This document shows, piece by piece, positions 48,692-60,200 of a stretch of 64,000 nt of DNA. Every line of letters starts with the position of its first letter. Position 1 is the stretch's first letter. The position numbers and the translations under genes are program-made. Source of the DNA: Corallochytrium limacisporum (lineage: Eukaryota > Opisthokonta); the NCBI GenBank assembly GCA_002811645.1, contig PDIP01000031.1:46750-110749 (forward strand). Direction: 5' to 3'. The notes below the pieces were generated by a model. It was given only the letters and a program-made list of their open reading frames with translations. It was not told the DNA's origin and did not search any database.

Positions 48692-51493
48692 ATGTTTCGA
48701 CTTTTCGTGACACGAACCCGGCCGCTGGCCCATCGTTCCGTGGTATGGACTGCCAGCCGGAACCTACTTGTGCCAGCTTCTGGAGGGGCACAGCTGCCCG
48801 TCCGACGGGGAGTAAACTCTCTGCGTCCGACCGGGTTCCAGCAGCGAAATCTTGCAAGTGCGGCAGGTAAGGCCGCAGGAAGGGCTGGTGCTGTTGTCGT
48901 CGGCAGTACAGCTGTAGGAATGGGTGCTCTTGATATGCTTAAGCAGAAAGTTGATGAATATAATGACTATCTGGGGGGATTTGGTGATGCTATTTCAGCC
49001 GGGCTGGGCCGGCTACAGCAGATGGTTCCTGACAGGAAGGAGACCTCGAGCGGATCACCAGTACCACCAGAGGTCCCTTCACCTAGCACACCTGTTCATG
49101 CACACTCCAGTCTTGCAGACGATTCAAACGATAATGACAAGCCGGCTAAGGAGAAGACGTATAGTGAGCAGGAAATGCACGACATTGTAGAGCGGATTGA
49201 ACGAGACAGTGTTACGCTGCAACAGGAATTGCAAAAGGAAATCGACCGTCTCAAAGACGAGTTGGAGAACCTGCGTGTTGCGTACTTGACGATCAAAGCG
49301 AGAATGAAAGGAAAGAACACGGATGGTGTGCAGTACCGCTACGCACCGACATTGGTTGAATTGTATTCCGACGTTTTGGAGACTTTGGAACAAGTTAAGG
49401 GCGACTTCAAGGCCCACGATAATCTGCCCCGCATTGTGGTAGTTGGTGACCAGAGTGCTGGCAAGACCAGTGTACTGGAAAACATTCTGGGATGTCGCAT
49501 TCTGCCCCGCGGGGCCGGTGAGATGGCCACCCGAACACCAGTGCAGGTGACCTTGAGTGAAGGTCCGTATCGCACTGCACAATTCCGAGAGCAAGGGAAT
49601 GATCGCATCTACGACCTACGTGACGTCAGCGACATCCGAAGCCTCCGTTTGGAGATAGACCGGCGAATGAAAGATGCAGTTGAAAAATTGAGTCGTACCG
49701 GAGAAAGGCAAACGGTCTCTGCTTCCTCCATCAATCTTTCTCTGAGAGGCCCCGGCCTTCCTCGGATGGTATTGGTCGACCTGCCAGGTGTGATCGGCCA
49801 CGCAACTCATGGGATGGCAAAGTCGACGAAGGAGGATATCACATCAATGTGTTTGGATTACATTAGGAATCCTTACAGTATCATTGTATGTATTGTCGAC
49901 GGTAGTGTGGATGCGGAGCGCTCAAACATTGCCGACTTAGTGACAGAGGCGGATCCAGACGGTAAGCGGACAATTGCGGTAGTGACCAAGATCGACGTAG
50001 CTGAAATGAATGGCATTTCGGAGCAGCGCCTCGAGAAACTGGTCACAGGAAAATTGTTCAATATGAATGCCCTCATGTATTTCGCGGTCATTGCAGGATC
50101 TGGGCGATCCGATGACAGTATTGATGACATTAAGGAGTACGAAAACAGCTTCTTCCGCAACTCTCGGCTAGTCAGCTCTGGTACGTTGAAGAGCCATCAG
50201 ATCGGAACTGCAAACATGAGCAGAGCAGTCAGCAAAGAGTTCTGGCGCAAAGTGCGGGCCAGTGTTGAGGACCAGCTGAAGAGCATCCACGAAGATCTCA
50301 GAGCAAAAGAAGTGGAGTGGAACTCTAAGTACAAGGGCCGCATGATTACTGGATCGGATGCCTTCCATGTAGCACGCCATGAAATTATGACCAATTCAGC
50401 TCTGTTTTCAGAGATCACATCCGGCACTTGGGAAGAGATCTTCGCCAAGAAGCTGTGGTCCAAAGTTGGGCCATCGTTTACGGAGGGTACATATGTTGAT
50501 GCTCTGACAACTCCTGGAGATGCTGCCGAAGCAAAAGCTGCGTTGGATGTGCGCGTGTCGGATCTCTTGCGCAATAAATTGCCTGAGATGAGCGCCGTAA
50601 TCGGCTACGAAGGATTCCTGGAGACATTTCAGAAGCAAATGCGCCATCGTGTTCTCGAAGACCGCAATATCAACACGGAGGAGTGGGCCAAAATGGTTGA
50701 GCCGCTCACTGACTTATTGCTTCAGCGATGTGGGCAGGGACGGCCATGGACTTCAAATGAATTCACAAATCGATTGAGCGTGATCCAGTCCCATGCTCTG
50801 GAAGATGCTCATATTGAGGACCAACGTAGCTGGCAGGAAGCCTGCCTCGTCATGGAGTCTGAGATGAGGAAGCTGCTCAATGACGTTGTTGACGCCAAGG
50901 ACTATGCCCTATTTGGTCCGAGGTACTGGGAGCGCTGGTATTCGTGGAAGAGTAAGAGTTTGGAGAATAATCGTCATCTGTTAATTAAGAATGAACTCTT
51001 AAACATGATGGGTGCGGAAACTTCAAAAACGTTTGTGCTGCGTCTCGGTGACGAGGAGAAGAAAGTGCTGCGAGGCCGTCTTGAATCTGGAGGTCTCTTT
51101 GACGCCACGGACAAGGAAATTGAAGATGTGCATCGGCACTTGGTCGTCAAGCGCTTTGCCACTCTCGGGATCACTACCGCAACTGAGTGTCGAGCTCACT
51201 ATGGGAAGAGTAATCCAAAGGTCAGTAATGGCATGGGATGCCATGAAGTTCAAACCTTTTGGCAACTTCACAACGTTGTAAAGCTCAGTGCCAAGTCACT
51301 GCGCCAGCAAGCCATTGCTCGGAAGGGTGCGCTGGAACAGGAGGTACGGGACTTTATCAACCAAATGGGCCAGGACCAAGATAAGATTCGAGAGATTATG
51401 CGCAATCCTCGTATTGACCTCGCGGAACAGATCGAACTGCGGCGGATTCTCATCCGCCAGCTCGAGAGCTTCATTGAGGCACTCGAGAAGTAA
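48692..51493 (+). CDS. OPA1: OPA1/Mgm1 mitochondrial dynamin-like GTPase
   Basis: Inner-membrane dynamin that fuses mitochondria and shapes cristae; 933 residues. The N-terminus is an Arg-rich mitochondrial targeting sequence (MFRLFVTRTRPLAHRS...). A Gly/Ala/Val hydrophobic stretch at about 64-80 is the likely membrane anchor. A coiled coil lies at about 155-205. The GTPase has GDQSAGKTS (252-260), GEMATRTPVQVTL, VLVDLPG and VVTKID (about 428-433). The C-terminal helical region ends IELRRILIRQLESFIEALEK, close to the animal OPA1 GED end. Human OPA1 is similar in length. A protease-cleavage site cannot be assigned. It ends 65 bp from the convergent methyltransferase. Confidence 0.96.
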   Translation: MFRLFVTRTRPLAHRSVVWTASRNLLVPASGGAQLPVRRGVNSLRPTGFQQRNLASAAGKAAGRAGAVVVGSTAVGMGALDMLKQKVDEYNDYLGGFGDAISAGLGRLQQMVPDRKETSSGSPVPPEVPSPSTPVHAHSSLADDSNDNDKPAKEKTYSEQEMHDIVERIERDSVTLQQELQKEIDRLKDELENLRVAYLTIKARMKGKNTDGVQYRYAPTLVELYSDVLETLEQVKGDFKAHDNLPRIVVVGDQSAGKTSVLENILGCRILPRGAGEMATRTPVQVTLSEGPYRTAQFREQGNDRIYDLRDVSDIRSLRLEIDRRMKDAVEKLSRTGERQTVSASSINLSLRGPGLPRMVLVDLPGVIGHATHGMAKSTKEDITSMCLDYIRNPYSIIVCIVDGSVDAERSNIADLVTEADPDGKRTIAVVTKIDVAEMNGISEQRLEKLVTGKLFNMNALMYFAVIAGSGRSDDSIDDIKEYENSFFRNSRLVSSGTLKSHQIGTANMSRAVSKEFWRKVRASVEDQLKSIHEDLRAKEVEWNSKYKGRMITGSDAFHVARHEIMTNSALFSEITSGTWEEIFAKKLWSKVGPSFTEGTYVDALTTPGDAAEAKAALDVRVSDLLRNKLPEMSAVIGYEGFLETFQKQMRHRVLEDRNINTEEWAKMVEPLTDLLLQRCGQGRPWTSNEFTNRLSVIQSHALEDAHIEDQRSWQEACLVMESEMRKLLNDVVDAKDYALFGPRYWERWYSWKSKSLENNRHLLIKNELLNMMGAETSKTFVLRLGDEEKKVLRGRLESGGLFDATDKEIEDVHRHLVVKRFATLGITTATECRAHYGKSNPKVSNGMGCHEVQTFWQLHNVVKLSAKSLRQQAIARKGALEQEVRDFINQMGQDQDKIREIMRNPRIDLAEQIELRRILIRQLESFIEALEK

Positions 51494-51558
51494 TCGTACT
51501 ATGCGCATGTACACTAGTCTAAATCGTTTTAATGTAACTTTAGTAATGCTGCACCTGC

Positions 51559-52308
51559 CTAGGCAGGAGATGCAAGAATGACAACAATGGGATAGCCATG
51601 GAAGGGGTGCTCAGGCTTCTCAACCATCTCCATCTTGAGACCCGTGTTGAGTTCAATCTTCGAAAATCCCAGTTTCTCCAATGCTTCCTGCAACTTGGTC
51701 GGGTTGAAGCCATCGGTGAAAATGCCAAACTTATCCTTGTCAGCCTCTGACAACTTGCTCGCGCCTTCCCCATGGGAGTGCCCATGACCATGGTGGTCGT
51801 CGTGGCCATGACCATGGCCATGACTGTGGCCATGACCGTCACCCTCCTTCTCTCCGAACTCCACTATAACCAGCGTACCGCTGGGTTTGACCAACTGCTT
51901 GAATAATTCCAACTTGGCCATCGGATCAGGCAGATGGTGCAAAACCATGCCAACCAGCAGCCAGTCATACTGGTCCGGGAACCCAATCTCAGGCAATTGC
52001 TTCTGTTCATTAAGCTCCAATTGTTTTACCGTGACGTTCTTGATACCCTTCTCCTCAATCTTTACCTTGGCCTTCTCCAGCATGTTCTTGCTGATGTCAA
52101 CACCATAGATATGACCCAACTGCTCTGATAACTTCAAGCACAGGTTGCCTGTTCCGCACCCAAACTCTAAGAGAGTCTGATCCTTGGTAGCGCCCCTGTT
52201 GGTGATCAAATCAGCTACGTCCTGATTCAGTTTCAGGTGCGCTGCTTCCTCATCGTATTCATCGGCAAAATCATCAAAGTTGCCATCTCTTTTCGGTTCC
52301 TCAGACAT
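51559..52308 (-). CDS. Class I SAM-dependent methyltransferase with His-rich loop
   Basis: A 249-residue methyltransferase of the Methyltransf_11/UbiE-like type. SAM-binding motif LEFGCGTGN is at 47-55 and the acidic loop GVDISKNMLEKA at 69-80. A motif with LVGMVLHHLPDP (117-128) and GTLVIVEFG (144-152) follow. Directly after that strand, residues 159-179 hold 11 His alternating mostly with Gly, a metal-binding loop like those of ZIP transporters, HypB or histidine-rich proteins. Similar soluble methyltransferases of unknown substrate exist in fungi. The frame extends upstream to 52320 only through a TTG codon. It shares a 486-bp head-to-head promoter region with the cyclophilin. Confidence 0.9.
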   Translation of the reverse strand: MSEEPKRDGNFDDFADEYDEEAAHLKLNQDVADLITNRGATKDQTLLEFGCGTGNLCLKLSEQLGHIYGVDISKNMLEKAKVKIEEKGIKNVTVKQLELNEQKQLPEIGFPDQYDWLLVGMVLHHLPDPMAKLELFKQLVKPSGTLVIVEFGEKEGDGHGHSHGHGHGHDDHHGHGHSHGEGASKLSEADKDKFGIFTDGFNPTKLQEALEKLGFSKIELNTGLKMEMVEKPEHPFHGYPIVVILASPA

Positions 52309-52794
52309 GGTTGCGTACAAACAAAATGACCGCCATATACTCTACTCTGATCACTTATCGGTCAGTGTACAGGAGCAAGGTGCCGTTTAAGTACCCGACG
52401 TGTATTCCGTACCAACGACAATCATGCATGCGTAAAACGCAGTCCCCCTCGAATGGACACGCATATTACGTTGGTATGGCTGACGGGTCAGCACCGCAGT
52501 GTTCCAATGGCACCCCATACAACAAGGGAATTTCAAAATTCTTCCCCGCCCCTCATCATCTGATGCGCAGTTTCAAGGGGTCAGACCCCCTCAAAACATG
52601 TGTTGCGGAGGTCACGTCAAAGCCGGTTGGGACGGAGTTGGGACAAATTGCGATTGAGTATATATTTGACAGAACACTTGTGCATGAACCGTTCATCTGT
52701 AGTAATAACAAAGCTATGTATTAGCGGCCGCCTGGCCTTCTCGTAAGAACTGACCTAAGCTCTGGGAACTGCTTCGACTAGCGACTAGGAAGCC
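52309..52794. other. Divergent promoter region between methyltransferase and cyclophilin
   Basis: About 490 bases between two head-to-head starts. A 137-codon frame read from here on the plus strand begins with TTG, runs into a normal-looking stop and has no motif. No gene called. Confidence 0.5.
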
Positions 52795-53529
52795 ATGGGT
52801 CTGTTCAAGAAAGGCGATGGCCAGAAGGTCTTCATGGACATTGACGTTGGCGATGGGTACGTAGAAGCAGAACGAGAGCGTCAGTATGAGCGCGCTAAGG
52901 CGTATCTGGAGAAGATACGGGATCAACTTGGATTTCCTGCAAAGAAAGAAGCTCCGGAGCCCAAAGATCTGGATGAGGAGCAACAGGATTTGCTAGTTCA
53001 GCAATATCTGTCGGTGCCATCCAATGTTGAAGCAGGTAAAATACAGTGCTGGAAACCCAAGGGTCTACGTGCTGGCCGTCTGGTCATCGAGCTATTCACG
53101 GATGTACCTAAGGCAACTGAGAACTTTTCAGCCTTGATCACGGGTGAAAAGGGAATATCCAAAGACTCGGGCAAGCCCATGCACTACAAGGGAATCCGCT
53201 TCCACCGACGTCTGACTGGTAAGCTGATCCAAGCAGGTGATTTTGTCTTCCAGGACGGTCGTGGTGGTGAGAGTATCTACGGCAAAAAGTTCAAGGACGA
53301 AAAACCTGGGCTGAAGCGAAAGTTCGACTGCGCGGGACGGGTGGCCTATGCCAACAGTGGCAAGGATAGCAACACTTCTCAATTCTTCATCACCTTCATT
53401 CCAACCCCGAATCTAGATGGTAAGCATGTTATATTTGGCCAGGTCGTCGAAGGTTTGGATGTGCTTGAGAAGCTAAACCAGACCAGTGCAGAGGACGAGA
53501 TTGTCATTGCAGACTGTGGACTTCTCTAG
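52795..53529 (+). CDS. Divergent cyclophilin-type peptidylprolyl isomerase
   Basis: A 244-residue protein with a cyclophilin domain in residues about 92-244 and a charged, helical N-terminal extension of about 90 residues (YVEAERERQYERAKAYLEKI...). The domain retains FHR (the catalytic Arg), GGESIYGKKF, SGKDSNTSQFFITF and LDGKHVIFG. However, the residues of human CypA F60-M61 are replaced (FHRRLTGKLIQAGDF has K-L), and W121 is N. This suggests weak or altered activity and poor cyclosporin binding. Such N-terminally extended cyclophilins occur in several protist groups. Cellular role unknown. Confidence 0.9.
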   Translation: MGLFKKGDGQKVFMDIDVGDGYVEAERERQYERAKAYLEKIRDQLGFPAKKEAPEPKDLDEEQQDLLVQQYLSVPSNVEAGKIQCWKPKGLRAGRLVIELFTDVPKATENFSALITGEKGISKDSGKPMHYKGIRFHRRLTGKLIQAGDFVFQDGRGGESIYGKKFKDEKPGLKRKFDCAGRVAYANSGKDSNTSQFFITFIPTPNLDGKHVIFGQVVEGLDVLEKLNQTSAEDEIVIADCGLL

Positions 53530-54246
53530 CTAATTTGGTGGAATGTCCATTATCACCAAATCCTATTCACATCCCGCTACTATAGATCTCATAAAGCACA
53601 CTCTGTTAACAGCCTATTTTGGAGCCTTTCATCGGTGTGTATCGCTGCCGTTTACCACATCCTCATGGAGCACCCCGTCAGCCTTGCTATCCACCTGCGG
53701 GTGACGACGACAAAACGGGCGCGAAAATAGGCCCCCATGATACCAACGACAACAGTTAAATAATGCCTGTGATGGGTGGGATTACTGGGAAAAAAGCCAT
53801 TGTTTACCCAGGCGGGAGGTTCGTACATTTTCCACCGAAAGCTGTAGTTCACATCCGTTGGGTGTCTTGCTCCTGTGGCGATTTCGCGTCTGGGGTTCGG
53901 ACGGGTAGGGATGAGGTGTAGGGGCGCTGTTGAGAAGAGGCCGTGCTTCAGTAGTAAGTGTACTAAGACTCGACAATTATTTCGGCGGGAAAAGTTCGTC
54001 AAGTGCCCTGAGGCTTCGTTTAACGGAGGAGATTGGCGAACGCTACCTTTTGAAGGTGTTACTGGGGACATCAGGAATGGTATTTGTTGGAGCGGTCTTC
54101 CACAGCCACATGATTTCAACAGTTCTTTATTTATCGAATGATATGTTGTATCAGTGAAACCCTGAACCGGGGGCACCTTGGTCAGCAAGCAAGTATGTAG
54201 ACAAGTCAAGGAAAGTCAACAGGTAGTTAGAATAGTCAGTTGCGCC
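53530..54246. other. Intergenic region upstream of the giant coiled-coil gene
   Basis: About 720 bases. A 185-codon minus-strand frame lies here but has no domain, and the plus frame of the coiled-coil gene reaches into it only through a TTG codon at 54178. Promoter and 5' UTR are assumed. Confidence 0.5.
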
Positions 54247-57200
54247 ATGCCGATACCTCTGGCGACCGTGAAGCGAATCTATGAGTTCGCAGAGGCGCGT
54301 GAAGGTAAACACCACGTATCAGGCGTGCTCGTGGCGAATCTCTTAGATAGCGTTGTCAGCTTTGCACGGGACTTGAAGAAGGAAGATCAGTCCTACATCA
54401 ACGTTTCTGTGGTTCCCCGTCTTATGAAAGCGGGACATCAAAGCAGACTCGCCTATCAAGAATTTCTGGATCTCTTTGCGGGAAATGCACGCTCTAGGAG
54501 TCCATCACCAACGTCGCATCAAGTGTTCTTGACAAGTCCTCTCACGTCACCGCGAAAGCCATCGCGGGCGAGATCAAGATCGCCACCAGCATCTATACAG
54601 AAGAACTCACCAGGGCGAATTCCGAGTAATGCATCAATGCAATCAGCAGAGCTCAACCAGTCTTTCCGTTCCGAACTAGCTGATTTGGAGGATCGTGCGG
54701 TGCGAGCAGAAGAGGAGGTGCAAGCCCTAAACTCAGCCTTGAGTTACAAGGTGAGTGATCTGCGGGCTGCAGAGCAGTACATGCAGATCATTGCAAATGT
54801 TTGTCGAATGGATTTTGTGGTACACTCAAGAGGAATTCAAGAGAGCACAAAATTGATAGTGCGCCGCATCTACAAGCTTACTAGTGAGCGTAGAAGTGCG
54901 TTTGAGAAAGCAACACATTACGGTAAGCAGCTCGACTCTGTAAAGAAGGAGGTTCGGGAGCTCTCCCGGATGCTTGCGGATAGCGACCGCAAGCTCGCAA
55001 TTGCGCAGCAGGATAGTGCTCGTGCTCGTGAAGAGCTTCAGAAGGCGCGGACCGATGCTGAGCGGGCGAGGAAGGAAATGGTTATCACGACAGTACGTCA
55101 GCAAAGCCGGAGTACTAGCCCATCTCAAGTGCCGTCGCCTCCAAAAGCTGAGTCTCCCGTCCGAGCCGGTGCCCGAAGTCCAGCGCGCCAAGGGCAGATT
55201 AAAAGCTCAGGGTTGACCGAAAATGACCTAGAAGGATCACTCAGTAACATCTTAATGCAGTCCAAAAAATTTGGGGCAACTGCAAATATCCTCAAGAGCT
55301 ATATGCGGAGAGAAGCAGAAATGACCGATGAATTGCAATTGTTTAGAACTCGGTGTACTGCACTTGATGAGGACCTCAAACTGTCCCAGAAACAGAGAGA
55401 TTTTCTGAAGAAGAGAGAGCAAGAGACAGAGCGGTTGATTGCTGAACTTCGCGGCGAGCTTGATTCTGTGAGAGAAGAATTGGACCATCTGCGAAAGCAG
55501 AGTGTACGCATTGAGCCCAGCCCTTTGGATGTCTCCTTGGAATCAACGAATCGTTTAACAGAGGTCGAAACCATGGCGCGCAGACTCAAGAATGAGCTAT
55601 CTATCGTCAATCAGGAGAAACACGACTTGACTGCCCAACGAGATGTCCTCCAGGACAAGGTCACTGAGATGCACTCGCAATTGGCCGCTGCGCGGGAAAC
55701 CATTGCAGGCCAAGAGACCCAGATTACTGACCTCATGCAGGAGATCGCCAGTGTTGATGACTCGAAGCTGCATTTGGAGGCGAAGCTTCAGAAGGAAAAC
55801 CAGAAGCTCGCGAAAGACATCAACGAACTGTCGTCGAAGGTGGCTTCAGGTCAGAACATCCACAGAGAGCTTGGTGAGAAGGTACGAGAGGTCAGGAAGC
55901 TTGAGACTCATCTCAGCGATTCGAAAGCCCTTGTCGAAGAGCTGCGAAATGAAGTTGAGACTCTTGAGAAGAAAGTTAAACTTGGTGAGGAACAACGCGT
56001 GCAACTCCAAGTGTCTGCGCGGCAAGCCCAGTCAGAGTTGCAGGCGACTAAGGACGCGCTTGTGAATATGCGTGATAATCAAGCGAGTCTTGAGACACGT
56101 GCTGAAACCCTGCAGTCTCAGCATGGTCTTCTAAAGGCCAAAACTATCGACCAGCAGAGTCGCCTCGCTGAGCTTTTGGACAAGACCAAGGAGCAGCAAG
56201 TGCTAATCAACTCTTTAACGGATCGAAGCAGTTCCTTAGAGGCACGCACCCGTACAGCTGAGAAGGCAAGGCGTACGGCAGAGGATCGTATTACTGAATT
56301 GGAGGGCCAGCTTGAGACCTCTGACCGCGATCTGGACCGAGTACGAAGCGATCTTCTCATGGCCCAGCGCGGTGCGGATGCAGCCGAACAGAGGGAACGC
56401 GATATGGAGTCTATGACAAAACAACAGTTGACGGAAAGAGATGAAATGATTGCACATCTTCGTGCCGATCTGGAAGGAGTCCTGGGTGATCGGGACATGT
56501 TAGAAAAGCGTCTACATGATACCAATCGTGCTCTCGATGCGACCAATCGTGATCTGAAAAAGTCAAACGATCGTGCTACGTACGTTGAAGACAAGATGAA
56601 GGCCTTGAGTACAGAACATCAGACGAACCAGCGCAATTTACATGCGAGCGAGCGGAATGTCAACAGTCTGAAAAGCGACGTGAGTCGTTTGGAAGGAGAA
56701 GTCAAGGATTTTAAACGAGAGAATGACAAGTTGGTTGCGGAGCTTGATCAAAAGACTTTGGCTCTGGCCAAGCAGAACGAAAATTTCAAGATTCTGGAGC
56801 GCGAGAAAGAGGCGGACTCTAGGCAACTGAAACTTACAGAAGAAGAACTTCGTGCAATGCAAAACGCCATGCGGGATATGGAGCAAATGATGAAGACCTA
56901 TCAAACAGATCTCGATACCACTCGTATGGATATGCGTCGCTTCGACGGAAATGAGCGAGTTCACAAGGAGGAGCTCGATCGCATGAACGAGCGACTATCT
57001 AATCTTGTTGAAGCCAAGCGCACGCTGGAACATGCCTTGACTCAAAAGGAACAGCAGTTCGGAATGGATTTTGATCAGATTAGCGTACGTCTCCATGAGG
57101 TGGAAAGAAACTTGGAGGCAACTCAGCATGCGCTTGAGATGAAGGATCGACTTCTGCAAAACAGTCTGAAGGAGCAAGAGAAGCTGGAAGACCAGGCCTT

Positions 57201-60200
57201 CGATCTCAAAAGGCGGCTCGATGAAGCCAACAGTGCTGTGGAGAGAAGTATTGAGGAAGGTCGTCGCCTAGAGGCGGAGCTAATGCACAGCAAGAACCAG
57301 ATTACATCCTTGAGCGGTGAGCGCGATCGGTTGGTCAATGCAGAGTCCCAACTGAGAGACCAGCTTCGCAGCGCTGAGAAATCATTGCAAGATGCAAAGG
57401 ATCGTCTCCATGCAAATCAGAATGAGCAGTCATCTCTGAACACGGAGAGAATGAACATCATGCGCGAAATGGATCAGCTCCATGTAACCATCAGACAACT
57501 GGAGGAACGTCATCAGTTGGATACTACAGCAATTGAACGTATCACTGCGGAAGCAACCGAGCTCCGTGGTCAACATGAGCGTACCATATTTGAGCTCCGG
57601 AACTTTGACGGCGAAAAGTCAAGACTGCTGGGTGAGCGTGATCGCTTCGCTAGTGACATGAATGCCCTTAAGAAAGAACTTGCGCAGGCCAATGGTCTTA
57701 TCAAGGAAAAGGAGGATCAGATTACTGTACTGAAAAATCAGCAGCGTGATCTGCTCTTGGAACAGTCAAGAATGAAGGAGCAGACGAATGATCAGCGACA
57801 CAAGATTGAAATTCTTACTCGTGATCACCTGAATACCTCTCACAACGCGGAGGCAACTCAAAAAGATTTACTACGGGTCCAAGCTCAATTGAATGATGCC
57901 AAGCGCGCTGCAGAGGACATCACTCATGCAAGGGAAGCCGCAGTCCGCGAAGCCGAAACCCAACGACGTCGTGCAGAAGAACTAAAGCAACATTACGATG
58001 ACGTGCTCCGGAAGCTAGATGGGACTCGCGATGACATTGAACGCATGAAGCAGCAGGTTGTATCCGCGGAGAGGGAGCGCGATGCCAGCAAGCAGGAATT
58101 AATGATGTTGCATCGGAACAACCAAGAACTCAGCCTGCGAGGCAACAATCTTGCAAGCCGTTGCACTGCTGCGGAGACACAGATTCGTGACCTTGGACAA
58201 CGACTGTCTGAAGCCACATCGGATATCACTTTAAAGAATCGTGAACTGAGTGATCTACGCCGTGCTCGCGATGAGGATGATGTCGCTGGTCTCCGGTTGG
58301 AAAAAACTCGTCTGGAGTCCATGTTGAATGAGCATCAGAATGAGAATCGCTCTCTGATCAGCCAACTGGATCGCATGGATCGTACTATAGAAGACTACAA
58401 GGAGCGTCTATCACAGGTTGAGACGGAGCGTAATGCGGCTAGCAGTTCCCGGGAGTCGCTGACAGCTGAGCTTGCTCGCGAGTCAGCGGCTCTAGAGGGC
58501 GCCAAGGATACCCTGGACCGTCTTGAAAAGGAGGTCAGTCGTCTGCAGAGTGAGCTTTCGTCTGAACGTTCTAAGGTAGAGCGCAACCGTGATGCTTTGA
58601 GTGAATCGGAAAGGGAAGTAAATAATCTGAAGCACAAGAATGAGACGCTGACTTTCAAGATTGAGGAGCTGCGACAGACGCTGCAGAGCCATAAGGATGC
58701 GGAAACTGTGTTACAGCAAACTGTAAGCTCATATGAAACCCACGTTGTCAGGGACCTAACCACAGATCTGGATGAGACGCGTACTGGTATAGCGTCTCTG
58801 AGGTCGGAATTAAGCGCAGCTCGAGAAAATCTTCGCACATCGGCCAAGGAGAGAGGGGAGGCGCTCTCGGCCAAACTGGAGGCTCAGCGGGCCTTGGAGC
58901 GGTGCGAGGCCCGTCTAAACGAAGTCAGAGCGGAATTAACTAAGGAGCGTGCGGAGAAACAGAGACTTAGCGGGGAGAAGGTCTCCCTGCAAGCCACGAT
59001 TGATCGTCTAGGACGCGAGCTTGAGAAATTGAGCAAGGAGCAGGACCAGAGCATACGCAACAAACATGATGCGGACGGTAACTTCGCCTCTCTGAGGGAG
59101 AAGTTTGAGAGTACAGAGGATCTGCTTTCTTTCACGCAGGCATCCCTTGAGGCCCGCGAGCGTGATTTGCATGAGGCTGAAGAGCTCCACAGTCGCGTGG
59201 TGACTGAACTGAAGAGCTATTGCAGTGAGCTCGAACGGAAGGTCGAATCCATGACATCTCAAGTACGGCAGGAACGGCGCAGCTCGCGGGAGCTCACTGA
59301 AGAACTTCAGGCTTCTAGACGTGCCTCTCGCGATGCACAAAATACCGTAAGTAAATTGACCAGCGCACTTGAACAGTACGAGACGGATATAGCTTTGTTA
59401 AACGAACGAAACGCGGTGCTGCAGAGGCAGCTCGATGAGACCGGCCAGGCTATAGCCGAGGCCAAGGATGGCAAATCCGAGATGGAGCGCACGATGCAGA
59501 AAGTCGAGAGTGATCTGAATGCATCGGTCAGCAATGCACGCGAGCTTCAGTCGCAAGTAGAGACCCTTCAAGAGGACTACAGCAGCATGGTCGAAGGCCT
59601 TGGGCGCCAGAAGACCGTTACCAACGAGCTCCATACCGAGTTGGCAAAATGGAAGAAGACCGCCGCCGACAAGACCTACGAGAATGATCTGCTACGTCAA
59701 GACGTCGAGCGCCACCGTCAGAACCTGACTAAGGCCTACGAAAGCCATCAGAAACAGCGTAACGATCTGGGTAAGGAGATCCTGGACCTCCATGAGGAAC
59801 TGGCAACCGTGCGCAGAGAGCGCGAGGCAGTGCAGAGTGACTTTGAGGACGCTTCTGGACAGATTGAATCCCTCGAAACGCAACTTACGGCACAAAAGGA
59901 AGCGGTCAGTGCAGATAGGCAGAGATATCGTGAGCAAGCCCGTAAGGTTGAAGAGTTGAGTTCGGAACTGCTGGTAAAGACCCGCGACTTGGAAGCTTTG
60001 CACAGCATGCTTCAGAAGACGCTTAACGACCATCAGGCACATGTAGCGGAACTGAATTCACAGATGGGTCGTTCGGTAGAGGACAACTCTGGGCTGCAGG
60101 AACAGATTTCTAAACTGAAGCACGTAGACCGTGAACTACGTGATGAGCTTGAGGGTCTACGTAGCCGCTGCCAGATGCTGGAGAGCGACCTGGAAATCAG

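Noticed and set aside
53652-54209. 185-codon minus-strand frame upstream of the coiled-coil gene
   Set aside because: No domain, overlaps the promoter of the coiled-coil gene and has several overlapping plus-strand frames.
54178-54246. N-terminal extension of the giant coiled-coil protein
   Set aside because: Begins with TTG; the ATG at 54247 is the more likely start in a eukaryote.
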